A DNA stretch of 64,000 bases from Acidobacteriota bacterium (GTDB lineage Bacteria; Acidobacteriota; Terriglobia; Terriglobales; Acidobacteriaceae): positions 58,460-122,459 of the forward strand of contig JAFDVV010000008.1 of the NCBI GenBank assembly GCA_018268775.1, read 5' to 3'. The translations under genes were made by a program, and so were the position numbers. Shown here piece by piece: positions 27,003-36,371 of the stretch (position 1 is the first letter of the stretch; each line of letters begins with the position of its first letter). Below the pieces are notes generated by a model, which was given only the letters and a program-made list of their open reading frames with translations, was not told the DNA's origin and made no database searches.

Positions 27003-27542
27003 CTACCCGCGAGGCGAAGCGGGTCCAGGCGGCATATCGAAGAGCTTGTCCGTCGCCGGTCTGCGGCTGGCCGCGCTCGTGCGCGAAGATGCCGCGCGGG
27101 GTGGACGAATACTCTGCACCGTGCGCACCGGTGGATTGGAGAGGTGCGCAAGCAGATCGCGAAGATCCTTCTGCAGACGCTTAAGCTGAGGCACACTGGC
27201 CGAGGGCGAATGGGACTCCATGCCAAGCGGAAGCTGCGAAGTGGTCTTCGAGCGGTGCTCGATTTTGATCACCTGGCGCGCGCCGGGGATGGTGTATCCC
27301 TCGTCGTAGAGCAGCGATTTGATATGCAGCACGGCCTCAACATCGCGACGCCGGTAGAGCCGTTGGCCCGTGCCGCCCTTGTGCGGCTTCAACTGGGGAA
27401 ACTCGTTCTCCCAGAAGCGAAGCACGTAGGCGGGCACGTCGCACAGACGGGCGACTTCGCCGATGCGGAAGTAGAGCTTGTCCGGAATCTCCGACGCGCC
27501 TGGTGGCTGGGTGTTTTTGCGAATTGGCTGGTGCTGCGCCAT
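27003..27542 (-). CDS. MerR-family transcriptional regulator
   Basis: 179 residues from ATG 27542, preceded by GGAG eight bases upstream. The N-terminal MerR winged helix is clear: LYFRIGEVARLCDVPAYVLR then FWENEFPQLKPHK and GQRLYRRRDVEAVLHIKSLL. The region after residue 95 is a short coiled coil (VPQLKRLQKDLRDLLAHL) and an Arg/Pro/Ser-rich tail without effector-binding cysteines. The group with this exact N-terminus (MlrA/HspR-like, one HTH and no metal site) occurs widely in Acidobacteria and Deltaproteobacteria. Targets unknown. Confidence 0.88.
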   Translation of the reverse strand: MAQHQPIRKNTQPPGASEIPDKLYFRIGEVARLCDVPAYVLRFWENEFPQLKPHKGGTGQRLYRRRDVEAVLHIKSLLYDEGYTIPGARQVIKIEHRSKTTSQLPLGMESHSPSASVPQLKRLQKDLRDLLAHLSNPPVRTVQSIRPPRAASSRTSAASRRPATDKLFDMPPGPASPRG

Positions 27543-27796
27543 GCCAAAAGCTCCAGAAGGGGCTGACTGGACCCTGCCGTCAGTATAGAGCAACCAGGCG
27601 GGCAAGCAATGCAGTATCCCATTGAAAATACTTTGCCGCGAGAGTTACCGCTCTCAACGGCAAGAGCGCTCATTTCCCTACACCGGTGGCCGCGATTGTG
27701 GTGAAATGACAGGCACATCGCAAACGAAAGTAACGAAGAAGGAACTCCCGGACCCGAGAAAGCGTAATGTTCTCCGGGATAGAAAGGTAGAGAGAC

Positions 27797-28417
27797 ATGG
27801 GTACGAAGCAGACCATTGTGGCACTTGCCACAGTCTTGGCCGCTACGGCGATCGTCGGATGTCGCGTCGATACGCACAAGAACGGCGACAACAAGGACGT
27901 GAGCGTTGCCACGCCATTCGGTGGAGTCAAGGTGAAGACCAACGATGCCGCCGGAGTTGAAGGTATCGGCCTCCCGGTCTACCCCGGCGCTGAACTGGTC
28001 AAAAAGAAAGACAACGATACCTCCTCCGCCGACGTCAACCTCAGCTTTGGCAAGTTCCAACTTCGGGTCAAAGCCGCAAGCTATAGGACCCCCGACACCC
28101 CGGAACAGGTGAACTCGTTTTACCGCAACGCCCTGAAGCAATATGGCTCGGTGATCCAGTGCAGCCACGACCAGCCGGTCGGAAACCCCACCCACACCGA
28201 GGAGGGCCTCACCTGCTCGGACAACGACAAGAAGCACGTCGAGACCGACACATCCTCGTCCACCCCGGGCAAGGTCGAGTTGAAGGCCGGGTCGAAGCAG
28301 CATCAACACATCGTCGCCATCGAACCTGAGAACTCCGGCACAAAGTTCGGCCTCGTTGCCCTCGATCTTCCCATTGGTCTTTCCGGCGGAAGCAACGGTC
28401 CCGATGCGCGGCAGTAA
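27797..28417 (+). CDS. Predicted lipoprotein, unknown function
   Basis: 206 residues starting with a lipoprotein signal peptide (ALATVLAATAIVGCRVD; lipobox IVGC with Cys22). The mature part has GLPVYPGAELVKKK followed by a beta-rich domain in which a residue pair (SFYRNALKQYG) resembles proteins that sense or scaffold at the membrane; no named domain is recognised. Two further cysteines (QCSHD and TCSDN) about 20 residues apart could form a disulfide. AAGG precedes the ATG. The next gene follows 46 bases later on the same strand. Confidence 0.8.
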   Translation: MGTKQTIVALATVLAATAIVGCRVDTHKNGDNKDVSVATPFGGVKVKTNDAAGVEGIGLPVYPGAELVKKKDNDTSSADVNLSFGKFQLRVKAASYRTPDTPEQVNSFYRNALKQYGSVIQCSHDQPVGNPTHTEEGLTCSDNDKKHVETDTSSSTPGKVELKAGSKQHQHIVAIEPENSGTKFGLVALDLPIGLSGGSNGPDARQ

Positions 28418-28463
28418 AGCCCATGCGCTTGCCCGCAGGTTTACGCTGGGATAGCTTTTAGCT

Positions 28464-29129
28464 ATGCATGAGTATTGCCACCGATGCGGAGGTACGCTTG
28501 TCGCCGGCGACGGCGGCTCGACGTTCTGCCCGCACTGCGGGGCGCCGCAGCTCTATCTGCCCGACCATACAGTCGCCGGGCCAAGCGACGCCACGGGATC
28601 GACAGGCATACTTCCTCCACCCCGGCCCCGCAAGGTGGACTGGAAGACCGCGATTCTTTGCGCCGGGGCGGTCGCCCTGGTAGGTGCCCTCCTGAGCGTC
28701 ATCTCCTCCCGCGTGCCGGCCCTGATCGCCATCAACTGGCTCTGGATACTATGCGGTGCCGCAATCGCGCTGGGGCTCTACCAGAGACGCAGGCCGCAGG
28801 CATGGATGGACGCCAGCGTTGGTGCACGGATCGGCGTTGTGGCTGGACTGGGCCTTATCGCCTCCATCGCGCTCTCCATGGCTGCCGTTGGGCTGGTGGC
28901 GCGCTTTGCCTTGCACTCCATGGGGGGCTTCGACGCAGACCTGCACGCGCAGATCGAGAAGGCCATCGCCGCCAATCCGCAGCCCGCCGAGGTCATGCGC
29001 CACATCAAGTCGCCGGAGTTCCGCGCAGGACTCATGCTCGGCGGTTTTGCCATGATGGCTGGCTTCATCATGCTCGCTTCAACCATCGGAGGCGCGCTCA
29101 GCGGAATGCTCAGGACCCGGCGGCAATGA
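28464..29129 (+). CDS. Zinc-ribbon membrane protein, unknown function
   Basis: 221 residues. The N-terminal 30 residues form a classic double C-x-x-C zinc ribbon (YCHRCGG ... FCPHCGAPQ). Four membrane helices follow (near 60-80, 85-102, 120-145 and 195-215), with a periplasmic or cytoplasmic amphipathic loop rich in Ala/Glu between the last two (LHAQIEKAIAANPQ). Small Gly/Ala residues in the last helix (GGFAMMAGFIMLASTIGGALSG) suggest helix packing. Common in Acidobacteria as an uncharacterised family; no role can be assigned. Confidence 0.8.
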   Translation: MHEYCHRCGGTLVAGDGGSTFCPHCGAPQLYLPDHTVAGPSDATGSTGILPPPRPRKVDWKTAILCAGAVALVGALLSVISSRVPALIAINWLWILCGAAIALGLYQRRRPQAWMDASVGARIGVVAGLGLIASIALSMAAVGLVARFALHSMGGFDADLHAQIEKAIAANPQPAEVMRHIKSPEFRAGLMLGGFAMMAGFIMLASTIGGALSGMLRTRRQ

Positions 29130-29208
29130 GTCGAACGAAGATCGAACAGAACCATTGCCCCACAGACGTAAATACTATGGCGGCTGATATCATCAAGCGA
29201 AACCGTTT

Positions 29209-29781
29209 ATGAGCCAGCAAACCGCAAACACGCCTCAGATTCGCGAGAAGGGCCGGCTGATGTCGGCCTCGGAGATCGAAAGAACACTGGTGCGCCTGGC
29301 GCACGAGGTCGTCGAGAAGAACAACGGCGGCGAAAACCTCGGCCTGGTCGGCATCAAACGGCGCGGTGTTCCACTGGCGCAACGGATCGGCGAGATGATC
29401 GCCAACATTGAAAAGCACCCCGTCGAGACGGGCGTGCTGGACATCAGCTTCTACCGCGACGATCTCTCCACCGCCGGCCCGCGCCCCACCGTGACGCCAG
29501 GAGCCATCGGCTTCGACGTCACCGGACGCGACATCATCCTGATGGACGACGTGCTCTACACGGGCAGGACCATCCGCGCCGCGCTCGACGCGCTGTTCGA
29601 CCACGGCCGCCCCAGAAGCGTGCAACTCCTTGTGCTGATCGACCGTGGACACCGCGAACTGCCCATCGAAGCGACCTTCGTCGGCCGGACGATTCCTACT
29701 TCGAGCCGCGAGATCATCGAGGTCAAGCTCAACGAGGTGGATGGTCAGGAGCAGGTGCTGCTGGTCGAGCGGGTGGACTGA
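29209..29781 (+). CDS. pyrR: Bifunctional pyr regulator / uracil phosphoribosyltransferase PyrR
   Basis: Binds UMP and the pyr mRNA to attenuate expression, and has weak uracil phosphoribosyltransferase activity. 190 residues with the PRPP loop IILMDDVLYTGRTIRAAL and the conserved FYRDDL and RRGVPLA segments. A 13-residue N-terminal extension is extra. It heads a pyrR-pyrB-pyrC operon (six-base gap, then a four-base overlap), which supports the regulatory role. No obvious PyrR-binding hairpin with terminator was found in the 79 bases before the start, so control may be at translation or absent. Confidence 0.93.
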   Translation: MSQQTANTPQIREKGRLMSASEIERTLVRLAHEVVEKNNGGENLGLVGIKRRGVPLAQRIGEMIANIEKHPVETGVLDISFYRDDLSTAGPRPTVTPGAIGFDVTGRDIILMDDVLYTGRTIRAALDALFDHGRPRSVQLLVLIDRGHRELPIEATFVGRTIPTSSREIIEVKLNEVDGQEQVLLVERVD

Positions 29782-29787
29782 AACTCC

Positions 29788-30774
29788 ATGACCGAGACAG
29801 CACGAACCCAGAGCGCACGATACGCCACCGGCTCCCTGCTCAGCATTCGCGATCTATCCGTCGAAGATGTCTCCGCCATACTAGGTCTGACTGCCCGGCT
29901 CCAAACGATGCACCCGGCAGAACGCTCGGCGATCCTTGCAGGACGCCGCGTTGCCCTGCTCTTCTACGAGTCGAGCACCAGGACACGCACTTCGTTCGAG
30001 TTGGCAGCGAAGTCGCTGGGCGCAACAACAACCCTGGTCAGCGACAAGTCTTCCTCCATCGAAAAGGGCGAGAGCCTGAAAGACACCGGCCTCACGCTGC
30101 GCGCGCTTGGCGCGGAGTGTATCATCCTGCGTCACCCCGCTTCCGGCGCACCCTTTGTTCTCGCGCGGGAGACCGGCCTTCCGGTTCTCAACGCGGGCGA
30201 CGGCATGCACGAGCACCCTTCGCAGGCGCTGCTTGACCTGCGAACGATCCTCACCCGCCTGCACGGCGAGTCGAGTGCAACCTCGGTATCCGCAGCCTCG
30301 CTTCAGGGCGTGACCGTCGTGATCACCGGCGACATCCTGCACAGCCGCGTCGCCCGCTCCAATGCGCTGCTGCTGCCACGGCTTGGCGCGCGCGTCATCC
30401 TCTGCGGCCCCGAGAAGCTCCTCCCGAAGGAAGCACTTGGCCTTGGCCCAGGCGTAGAGATCGAGCGCGACTTCGACCGCGCCCTGAAGCGCGCCCAGGT
30501 TGCCATGATGCTGCGCATCCAAAAGGAGCGTCTCGCTGGACTCGAACTCGACCTCGCCGATTACATCGACCGTTATCAACTGAACGCTGAGCGGCAGGCC
30601 GCGTGTGCGCCCAAAGCACTCGTGATGCACCCGGGACCCATGATTCGCGGGCTTGAGATTGCGGGCGACGTCGCCGACGGCCCAAACTCCGCCATCGAGG
30701 AGCAGGTGGCGCACGGTCTCGCGGTGCGCTCGGCTCTGCTGGTGCGCGCGCTCGGCAAGAGTGTAACCGTATGA
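29788..30774 (+). CDS. pyrB: Aspartate carbamoyltransferase, catalytic chain
   Basis: Condenses carbamoyl phosphate with aspartate in UMP synthesis. 328 residues. The carbamoyl-phosphate loop is ESSTRTRTSFE (63-68 STRTRT), followed by DKSSSIEKGESLKDT and the motif HPSQALLDLRTI. The aspartate-binding region HPGPMIRGLEI is near the C-terminus. No pyrI regulatory chain is adjacent; absence of pyrI with an adjoining active-type pyrC suggests the class without allosteric chains (inferred). Confidence 0.96.
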   Translation: MTETARTQSARYATGSLLSIRDLSVEDVSAILGLTARLQTMHPAERSAILAGRRVALLFYESSTRTRTSFELAAKSLGATTTLVSDKSSSIEKGESLKDTGLTLRALGAECIILRHPASGAPFVLARETGLPVLNAGDGMHEHPSQALLDLRTILTRLHGESSATSVSAASLQGVTVVITGDILHSRVARSNALLLPRLGARVILCGPEKLLPKEALGLGPGVEIERDFDRALKRAQVAMMLRIQKERLAGLELDLADYIDRYQLNAERQAACAPKALVMHPGPMIRGLEIAGDVADGPNSAIEEQVAHGLAVRSALLVRALGKSVTV

Positions 30775-32078
30775 GTGACATACTTATTCTGAATGGGCGG
30801 CTGGTCGACCCAGCCAACGGCATCGACGCTCCACGCGATCTTTTGCTGCGTAACGGCCGTGTCGCCGCTGTTGAATCGCCTGGAACCCTTCGCGGAGTCG
30901 AAGCCGCCGAGACCATCGACGCCGCTGGCCTGATCGTCGCTCCCGGGCTCATCGACGTCCACGTCCACCTGCGCGAACCGGGACAGACCTACAAAGAGAC
31001 CATCGCGACAGGCACAGCAGCGGCAGCGGCAGGCGGCTTTACGACCGTCGTCGCCATGCCCAACACCGTTCCCGTCAACGACACTGCGGCAAAGCTGGAG
31101 TGGATGCTCGACGCCACACGCAATCCCGCGGTGAAGCTGTTCGCCATGCCGGCAGCCACCATCGGCAGCATGGGGGTGGAGCTTACCGACTTCGATGCCC
31201 TGCGCAAGGCAGGCGCAGTGGGCTTTACGGACGACGGCAAGCCGGTGCTTGAAGACCACGTTATGCTGGCCGCGCTCGTCGCCGCTGCGCGCGCCGAGGT
31301 GCCCGTTTCGCAACACGCCGAAGACACTCGCCTGACCGGCGGATGCAGCATGAACGCCGGCGCCGTTGCATTCCGCCTGGGGCTTCGCGGAATGCCCGTC
31401 GAGGCCGAGAGCAGCATCGTCGAGCGCGACATCAGACTGCTCCGCGACATCGAGAGCAAGGAAGGGCTGCGCCCGCACCTGCACGTCCAGCACGTCTCAA
31501 CCGCCCGCGCGATGGAGGCCATTCGCGCCGCCAAACGTGAAGGTCTGCACGTCACCTGCGAGGTCGCGCCGCACCACTTCACCCTTACCGACGAAGCCAT
31601 CGGAGACTACGACACCCATGCCAAGATGAACCCGCCGCTGCGCGTGGAGTCCGACCGCGCGGCGATGGTCGCGGCGCTGGTCGACGGCACCGCCGACTGC
31701 ATCGCAACCGACCATGCGCCCCACGCCGCGCACGAGAAGGAGCAGGAGTTCGAGCGCGCGCCGAACGGCATCACCGGGCTTGAGACCGCTCTCGGCCTCG
31801 CGCTGCGCGTGCTGCATCGCGGGCAGGGCTTGTCGCTCTCGCGCATCGTCTCGCTGATGAGCGCCGCCCCCGCGCAGATCGTTTCGCTCGCAGGCAGAGG
31901 ATCGCTCGCCAAGGGACACTTCGCCGACATCGTCATCTTCGACGCAGGCGCAACATGGACGTACGACGCGAAGACGACGCGGTCGAGGTCGCGCAACACG
32001 CCCTTCGACGGCGCGGAGATGCGGGGGCGCGTAAAAGCCACCATCTGCGAAGGTCGCATCGTCTACCGCGGCAACTAA
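30771..32078 (+). CDS. pyrC: Dihydroorotase (class I)
   Basis: Cyclises carbamoyl aspartate to dihydroorotate. 435 residues, overlapping pyrB by ATGA. Zinc-site motifs are present: DVHVHLREPGQ (His64, His66), QHAEDTRL, the HLHVQHVST pair and ATDHAPHAAHEK (catalytic Asp). Because these histidines are intact it is an active dihydroorotase rather than the inactive PyrC' partner. Translational coupling to pyrB is expected from the overlap. Confidence 0.96.
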   Translation: MSDILILNGRLVDPANGIDAPRDLLLRNGRVAAVESPGTLRGVEAAETIDAAGLIVAPGLIDVHVHLREPGQTYKETIATGTAAAAAGGFTTVVAMPNTVPVNDTAAKLEWMLDATRNPAVKLFAMPAATIGSMGVELTDFDALRKAGAVGFTDDGKPVLEDHVMLAALVAAARAEVPVSQHAEDTRLTGGCSMNAGAVAFRLGLRGMPVEAESSIVERDIRLLRDIESKEGLRPHLHVQHVSTARAMEAIRAAKREGLHVTCEVAPHHFTLTDEAIGDYDTHAKMNPPLRVESDRAAMVAALVDGTADCIATDHAPHAAHEKEQEFERAPNGITGLETALGLALRVLHRGQGLSLSRIVSLMSAAPAQIVSLAGRGSLAKGHFADIVIFDAGATWTYDAKTTRSRSRNTPFDGAEMRGRVKATICEGRIVYRGN

Positions 32079-32240
32079 CGAAACTCTGATTAAGCCGTAT
32101 TTTGAAAGGGCGTGGCTTCAGAGGGTGTTGAAAAACTCGGCTTTGCTTAAGGGCATGGCTTCAGCCGTGCCGTAACCGCCGCAGAATCATTGGGGCTTTT
32201 GCCCCTGAGGGAATCTCTTTGTACGACGAAGAGACTCCTT

Positions 32241-32385
32241 TTATGACTGTTTCCCCGAACGCATGGAGCGGCAACTCCAAAGGGCCAACGGCCCGAAATA
32301 TACCAGCCTAGGCCGAAGGCCTAGGTAAATGGCAGCAAACGAACAAAGCGCTGAAGGCGCGACACACGTGCCGCACCACACATGA
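32241..32385. repeat. Family B intergenic repeat, copy 3
   Basis: Starts with GACTGTTTCCCCGAACGC, then GGGCC-AAC-GGCCC, ATACCAG, hairpin CCTAGGCC-GAA-GGCCTAGG at 32307-32325, GTAAATGGC, GAACAAAGCG and the tail CTGAAGGCGCGACACACGTG. The rest of the 325-base gap 32079-32403 contains a short GGCATGGCTTCAGCCGTGCC palindrome near 32152 and no gene. Confidence 0.8.
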
Positions 32386-32403
32386 AGGGAACCATCTGTA
32401 AAC

Positions 32404-32841
32404 CTACACGCGGCAGATCATCACCTCGGTCGCCTTCATCAGCGCCGCCGCCGTCTGCCCTTTACGTAGCTGCATCTCGCGCACGGCGTCAGCTGTAATG
32501 ATGGACGTAATGCGCTGGTCGCCGATCGAGAGCACGACCTTCGCCAGCAGACCGTTCACCTTCACCTCAACGATCCTGCCGACAAGCTGATTGCGTCCGC
32601 TGACATTTCTGAAGCGCTCGCGCGACTCTTTCCGTTTCGGCGCGGCCTTCAACAACGGCGCCAACGCCGCGCGTGGAATGAGATGGTGGCCGCCCGGGGT
32701 TTTGACGCTCTCCAGCTTGCCCGTCAGTATCCACTGCTTGATCGTCGGATAGCTCAACCCAAGTTCTGCAGCAGCCTCGCGCGGTTTCAGTAGCGAATCG
32801 GATGTAGGAATGAAGCACCTCTCATGCTCTGCCTGGAGCAC
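32404..32841 (-). CDS. HTH-TOBE (Mop) transcriptional regulator
   Basis: Domain order: an excisionase/MerR-like helix-turn-helix (LLKPREAAAELGLSYPTIKQ, with WILTGKLESVKTPGGHHLIP as the wing) and a C-terminal TOBE/Mop domain (RNQLVGRIVEVKVNGLLAKV, ending VMICRV) that in relatives binds molybdate or tungstate. It is a ModE-like architecture without the second Mop repeat. The start is uncertain: GTG 32841 gives 145 residues close to the expected N-terminus, while TTG 32883 extends it by 14. It is divergent from the TonB receptor at 32908 with about 66 bases between, so it may regulate it (inferred). Confidence 0.82.
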   Translation of the reverse strand: MLQAEHERCFIPTSDSLLKPREAAAELGLSYPTIKQWILTGKLESVKTPGGHHLIPRAALAPLLKAAPKRKESRERFRNVSGRNQLVGRIVEVKVNGLLAKVVLSIGDQRITSIITADAVREMQLRKGQTAAALMKATEVMICRV

Positions 32842-32907
32842 CCGTAGTTTACCGCGGCATTTTGATACACATAATTTCGCCAATCAAAAATCGTGTATTT
32901 TCGATAT

Positions 32908-35900
32908 ATGCAGACATTTCAAAGACTCCTGTTCGGTTGGGCGGCATCCATCTGTCTCACAGTCCCGATGCTTCACGCGCAGAGCGGCAGCGGCGACCTT
33001 ACAGGAACCGTGACCGATCCCAGCGGAGCGGGTGTGGGCGGCGCAAAGATCACGATCCAATCGCAGTCGGCCATTGGCGTCGCCATCACAACGGAGACGA
33101 CAGCGGCTGGCGATTATGCAGTCGCTTCGCTGCGGCCCGGAATCTACACCCTGCGCGTGGCGGCACAGGGATTTGCTGCACTGGAACGCGCCGGCGTCAC
33201 CGTAAAGACAGGTGAACGGCAGCGCGTCGACATCGCACTGCAACCCGGCAGTGCCGATCAAACCATCAATGTCACTGCCGACGCTTCATTGCTGGCGACC
33301 GAATCGGGAGCGCAGACCACTGTCATCGGGCGCGAGATGATCACTGCCCTGGCCCTGAATGGCCGCAACATGATCTCGCTCACAACGCTCGTCCCCGGCG
33401 TCTCTCTTCCACCGGGAACGCTGCTGCCCCGCATCAACGGCGGCCGTCCGCGCACAAACGAGTATCTGTACGACGGCGTCGCCTCGCTGCAACCGGAGCC
33501 AGGCCAGGTCGCCTTCTTCCCCATCATCGACGACATCGACGAGTTCGCCATTATGTCCAGCGGTATTTCAGCGGAGTTCGGCCGCTTCAACGGCGGCGTC
33601 GTCAACGTTGCGACGAAGGCCGGAACCGGCAACTTTCACGGCGTGGTCTACGAATTTCTGCGCAACGAAGCGATGAATGCGCGCAACTACTTCACACCGG
33701 CTGCGTCGGCCAAGCCCATCTTTCGCCGCAACCAGTACGGAGGCGCGCTCGGCGGACCTCTGCTCGCGCGGCGCCTGTTCTTCTTCACCGACTATCAGGG
33801 CACCAACCAGGCCGTGGGTGTCGTGCGCACCAGCACCGTGCCCACACGCGCGCAACGCGGCAATCCCGACGCGAGTGGCAACCCTACCACAGGCTTCAAC
33901 TTCGGCACGACCGCGATCTATGACCCCGCAACCACAGTGCAGACCGGCTCGACCTTCACCCGCACGCAGTTCGCCAACAACACCATCCCGCTCAACCGCG
34001 TCGACGCCGCCGCGCTTGCACTGCTCTCACGCTATCCCGTTCCGACCGGCAGCGCGGCAGCAAACAACTACGTCCGCGTTGGCAACGACGTGGACCATCA
34101 GAACCAGTTCGACGTGCGGCTCGATGCGCAGATCACGGCGAACGACCATGGCTTTGCCCGCTACACCTACTTTCACGATGTCGAGCAACCTGTAACGCCT
34201 CTGCCCGATGGAAGCGGCACCATTACCGGCACCATCCTCTCGACGGGAAACGTCATCGGGCTCTCGCGCACGCTCGGCCAGCAATACGTTGCGAACGAGA
34301 CGCACAGCTTCAATCCGCGCACCGTCAACGAAGCGCGATTCGGCTACACTCGCCGCGCACTGGGCCGCAGCGGAGCGCTGCTGGCAGGAACAGCCTCTGC
34401 GACGCTTGGCATTCCGGGCATCCCAACCAACGCCGCGTTCAACAACGCTCTACCGGTGTTTGCCATCGCAGGCATGATGCAGCTTGGAGCCTCGTCCAGC
34501 GCCTTCTCCAACTTTTCGACAAGCGTGACGCAGATCTTCGACATGATCACCCGCGTACAGGGCAGGCATGCACTTAAAGCAGGCATCGACCTGCGCTGGG
34601 AGCGCCTCGACGCCGTTCAGCCGCCAAACCCAACAGGGAACTTCGGCTTCTCCACGCTGTTTACCAATCAGGGCGGCGTCACCGGCAGCGGCAACTCGCT
34701 CGCTAGTTTTCTGCTTGGCCAGGTAAACACTTTCTCCATCGACCTTCAGAGCAGCACCATCCGCCCCCGCGCGCACATCGCCGAATTCTTTCTCCAGGAC
34801 GACTGGAAGGCAACGCCGCGGCTTACCGTCAACGCCGGCCTGCGCTGGACACTGAACTTTCCCTCGACCGAAGCGCGTAACCAAGGGGCCGTCTTTAACC
34901 TCGCCACACAGCAGTACCAGTATCTCGGCCAGGATGGGTTCTCACGCTCGGCGCGCGAACTTCACTATGGAAACATCGGCCCACGTCTGGGCTTCAGCTA
35001 TATGGTCACGCCAAAGACCGTCGCGCGCTTAAGCTACGGCATCATCTTCATCGAACAGACCGGCATCACAACGCCCTTCACAACGCCGCAGTTCCCCTTC
35101 CTCCAGACAGTGCAGCAGTCCTCGCTCGACAGCATCCATCCTGCGTTCGTCCTCTCGAAAGGCCCGTCGGTTGCGCCGATACCTTTGACTGCCGACGCCG
35201 GGCTTGGCCAGGGAGTCTTCACCGTCGACCGCAAGCTCGGCTCCGGCTACGTGCAGCAATGGAACCTCACGGTCCAACGCGAGCTCGCGCGCGACCTCTC
35301 CATCGAGCTGGCATACACCGGGTCCGTCATCACGCGCGTCGGCATCCCCGACACGAACCTCAACCAGCTCACTGTGGCGCAGCTCGCGCAAGGCGCAGCG
35401 CTCACGGCGACTACGGCCAATCCCTATTACGGACAGATTCCCGTATCGTCTTCGATCGGCGGAAAGACCATCTCCGTCGCGCAATTGCAGAAGCCTTACC
35501 CACGGTTTCTCACCGTCTCGTCGTTCCGAAAAAATACCGGTAGAACGAACTACAACGCCGCCGAGATCAAAGTCGAAAAGCGCACCAGCTATGGCCTTAC
35601 CGCGCTGCTCAGCTACACACATTCGAAGCTCATGGACGACGCCTCCTCCGTCTTCGACTCTTCGATCCTGACCGGCCCCGTGGCGAACTTCCCCGTCGCC
35701 GACAGCTTCAACCCATCGCTCGAGCGCGATGTATCGCTCGGCGACATGCCGAACATCACGGCCGGCTCAGTCGTCTATGCGATCCCCATGGGCCTGGGCC
35801 ACCGCATCGCGCAGTCGGGCATTCTCTCCGGACTTCTCGGGGGGTGGACCGTGAACGGCATCGTGACGTTACAAAGCGGCATGCCATTCGCCATCACACA

Positions 35901-36285
35901 AACGACTAACTTCAACGCCTTCGCAGGATTCGGCACGCAGCGGCCAACAATCAGCGGCAGCGCAAATATTCCAGCCAATCAGAGAACGGTGGCGCGCTTC
36001 ATCAACACCAACGCGTTCTCAATCACGCCGCAATTCAAACTGGGCAACGCCTCGCGCGATCCCGCGCGCGGACCTGCCTACCGCGACCTCGATCTTGGCC
36101 TCGCGAAGAATACGCACATCACCGAGCGAATGGCGCTCGAGCTTCGCGGCGAGGTCTTCAACGTGACAAACACGCCCGCCTTCGCCCAGCCCAATGCAAC
36201 GGTTGGCGCCGCGAACTTCGGCTCGATCACCGCAACCACCGCAGACCCTCGCGTGGCGCAGGTAGCTGCAAAGCTACGTTTCTAG
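32908..36285 (+). CDS. Oar-type TonB-dependent receptor with carboxypeptidase-regulatory domain
   Basis: Large outer-membrane transporter-like protein, 1125 residues from ATG 32908. Signal peptide (LLFGWAASICLTVPMLHAQS), then a CarboxypepD-regulatory beta-sandwich (SGDLTGTVTDPSGAGVGGAK to about residue 115), a plug domain (IGREMITALALNGRNMISLT, GGRPRTNEYLYDGVAS) and a long beta barrel ending in the aromatic strand VAQVAAKLRF. The frame upstream of this ATG has a GTG at 32893 but would spoil the signal peptide. Relatives dominate acidobacterial genomes and are thought to import polysaccharide fragments or other large ligands. The substrate is unknown; the divergent TOBE regulator hints at a molybdate link only weakly. 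Confidence 0.92.
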   Translation: MQTFQRLLFGWAASICLTVPMLHAQSGSGDLTGTVTDPSGAGVGGAKITIQSQSAIGVAITTETTAAGDYAVASLRPGIYTLRVAAQGFAALERAGVTVKTGERQRVDIALQPGSADQTINVTADASLLATESGAQTTVIGREMITALALNGRNMISLTTLVPGVSLPPGTLLPRINGGRPRTNEYLYDGVASLQPEPGQVAFFPIIDDIDEFAIMSSGISAEFGRFNGGVVNVATKAGTGNFHGVVYEFLRNEAMNARNYFTPAASAKPIFRRNQYGGALGGPLLARRLFFFTDYQGTNQAVGVVRTSTVPTRAQRGNPDASGNPTTGFNFGTTAIYDPATTVQTGSTFTRTQFANNTIPLNRVDAAALALLSRYPVPTGSAAANNYVRVGNDVDHQNQFDVRLDAQITANDHGFARYTYFHDVEQPVTPLPDGSGTITGTILSTGNVIGLSRTLGQQYVANETHSFNPRTVNEARFGYTRRALGRSGALLAGTASATLGIPGIPTNAAFNNALPVFAIAGMMQLGASSSAFSNFSTSVTQIFDMITRVQGRHALKAGIDLRWERLDAVQPPNPTGNFGFSTLFTNQGGVTGSGNSLASFLLGQVNTFSIDLQSSTIRPRAHIAEFFLQDDWKATPRLTVNAGLRWTLNFPSTEARNQGAVFNLATQQYQYLGQDGFSRSARELHYGNIGPRLGFSYMVTPKTVARLSYGIIFIEQTGITTPFTTPQFPFLQTVQQSSLDSIHPAFVLSKGPSVAPIPLTADAGLGQGVFTVDRKLGSGYVQQWNLTVQRELARDLSIELAYTGSVITRVGIPDTNLNQLTVAQLAQGAALTATTANPYYGQIPVSSSIGGKTISVAQLQKPYPRFLTVSSFRKNTGRTNYNAAEIKVEKRTSYGLTALLSYTHSKLMDDASSVFDSSILTGPVANFPVADSFNPSLERDVSLGDMPNITAGSVVYAIPMGLGHRIAQSGILSGLLGGWTVNGIVTLQSGMPFAITQTTNFNAFAGFGTQRPTISGSANIPANQRTVARFINTNAFSITPQFKLGNASRDPARGPAYRDLDLGLAKNTHITERMALELRGEVFNVTNTPAFAQPNATVGAANFGSITATTADPRVAQVAAKLRF

Positions 36286-36371
36286 CCCAGGATGTTTCAG
36301 CTTGAGCCCTTTTAGAACCGCCAAGCTATCTGAAATTTGTCGTCGTGAGCGACAGTGGCCATTTATTAAAG

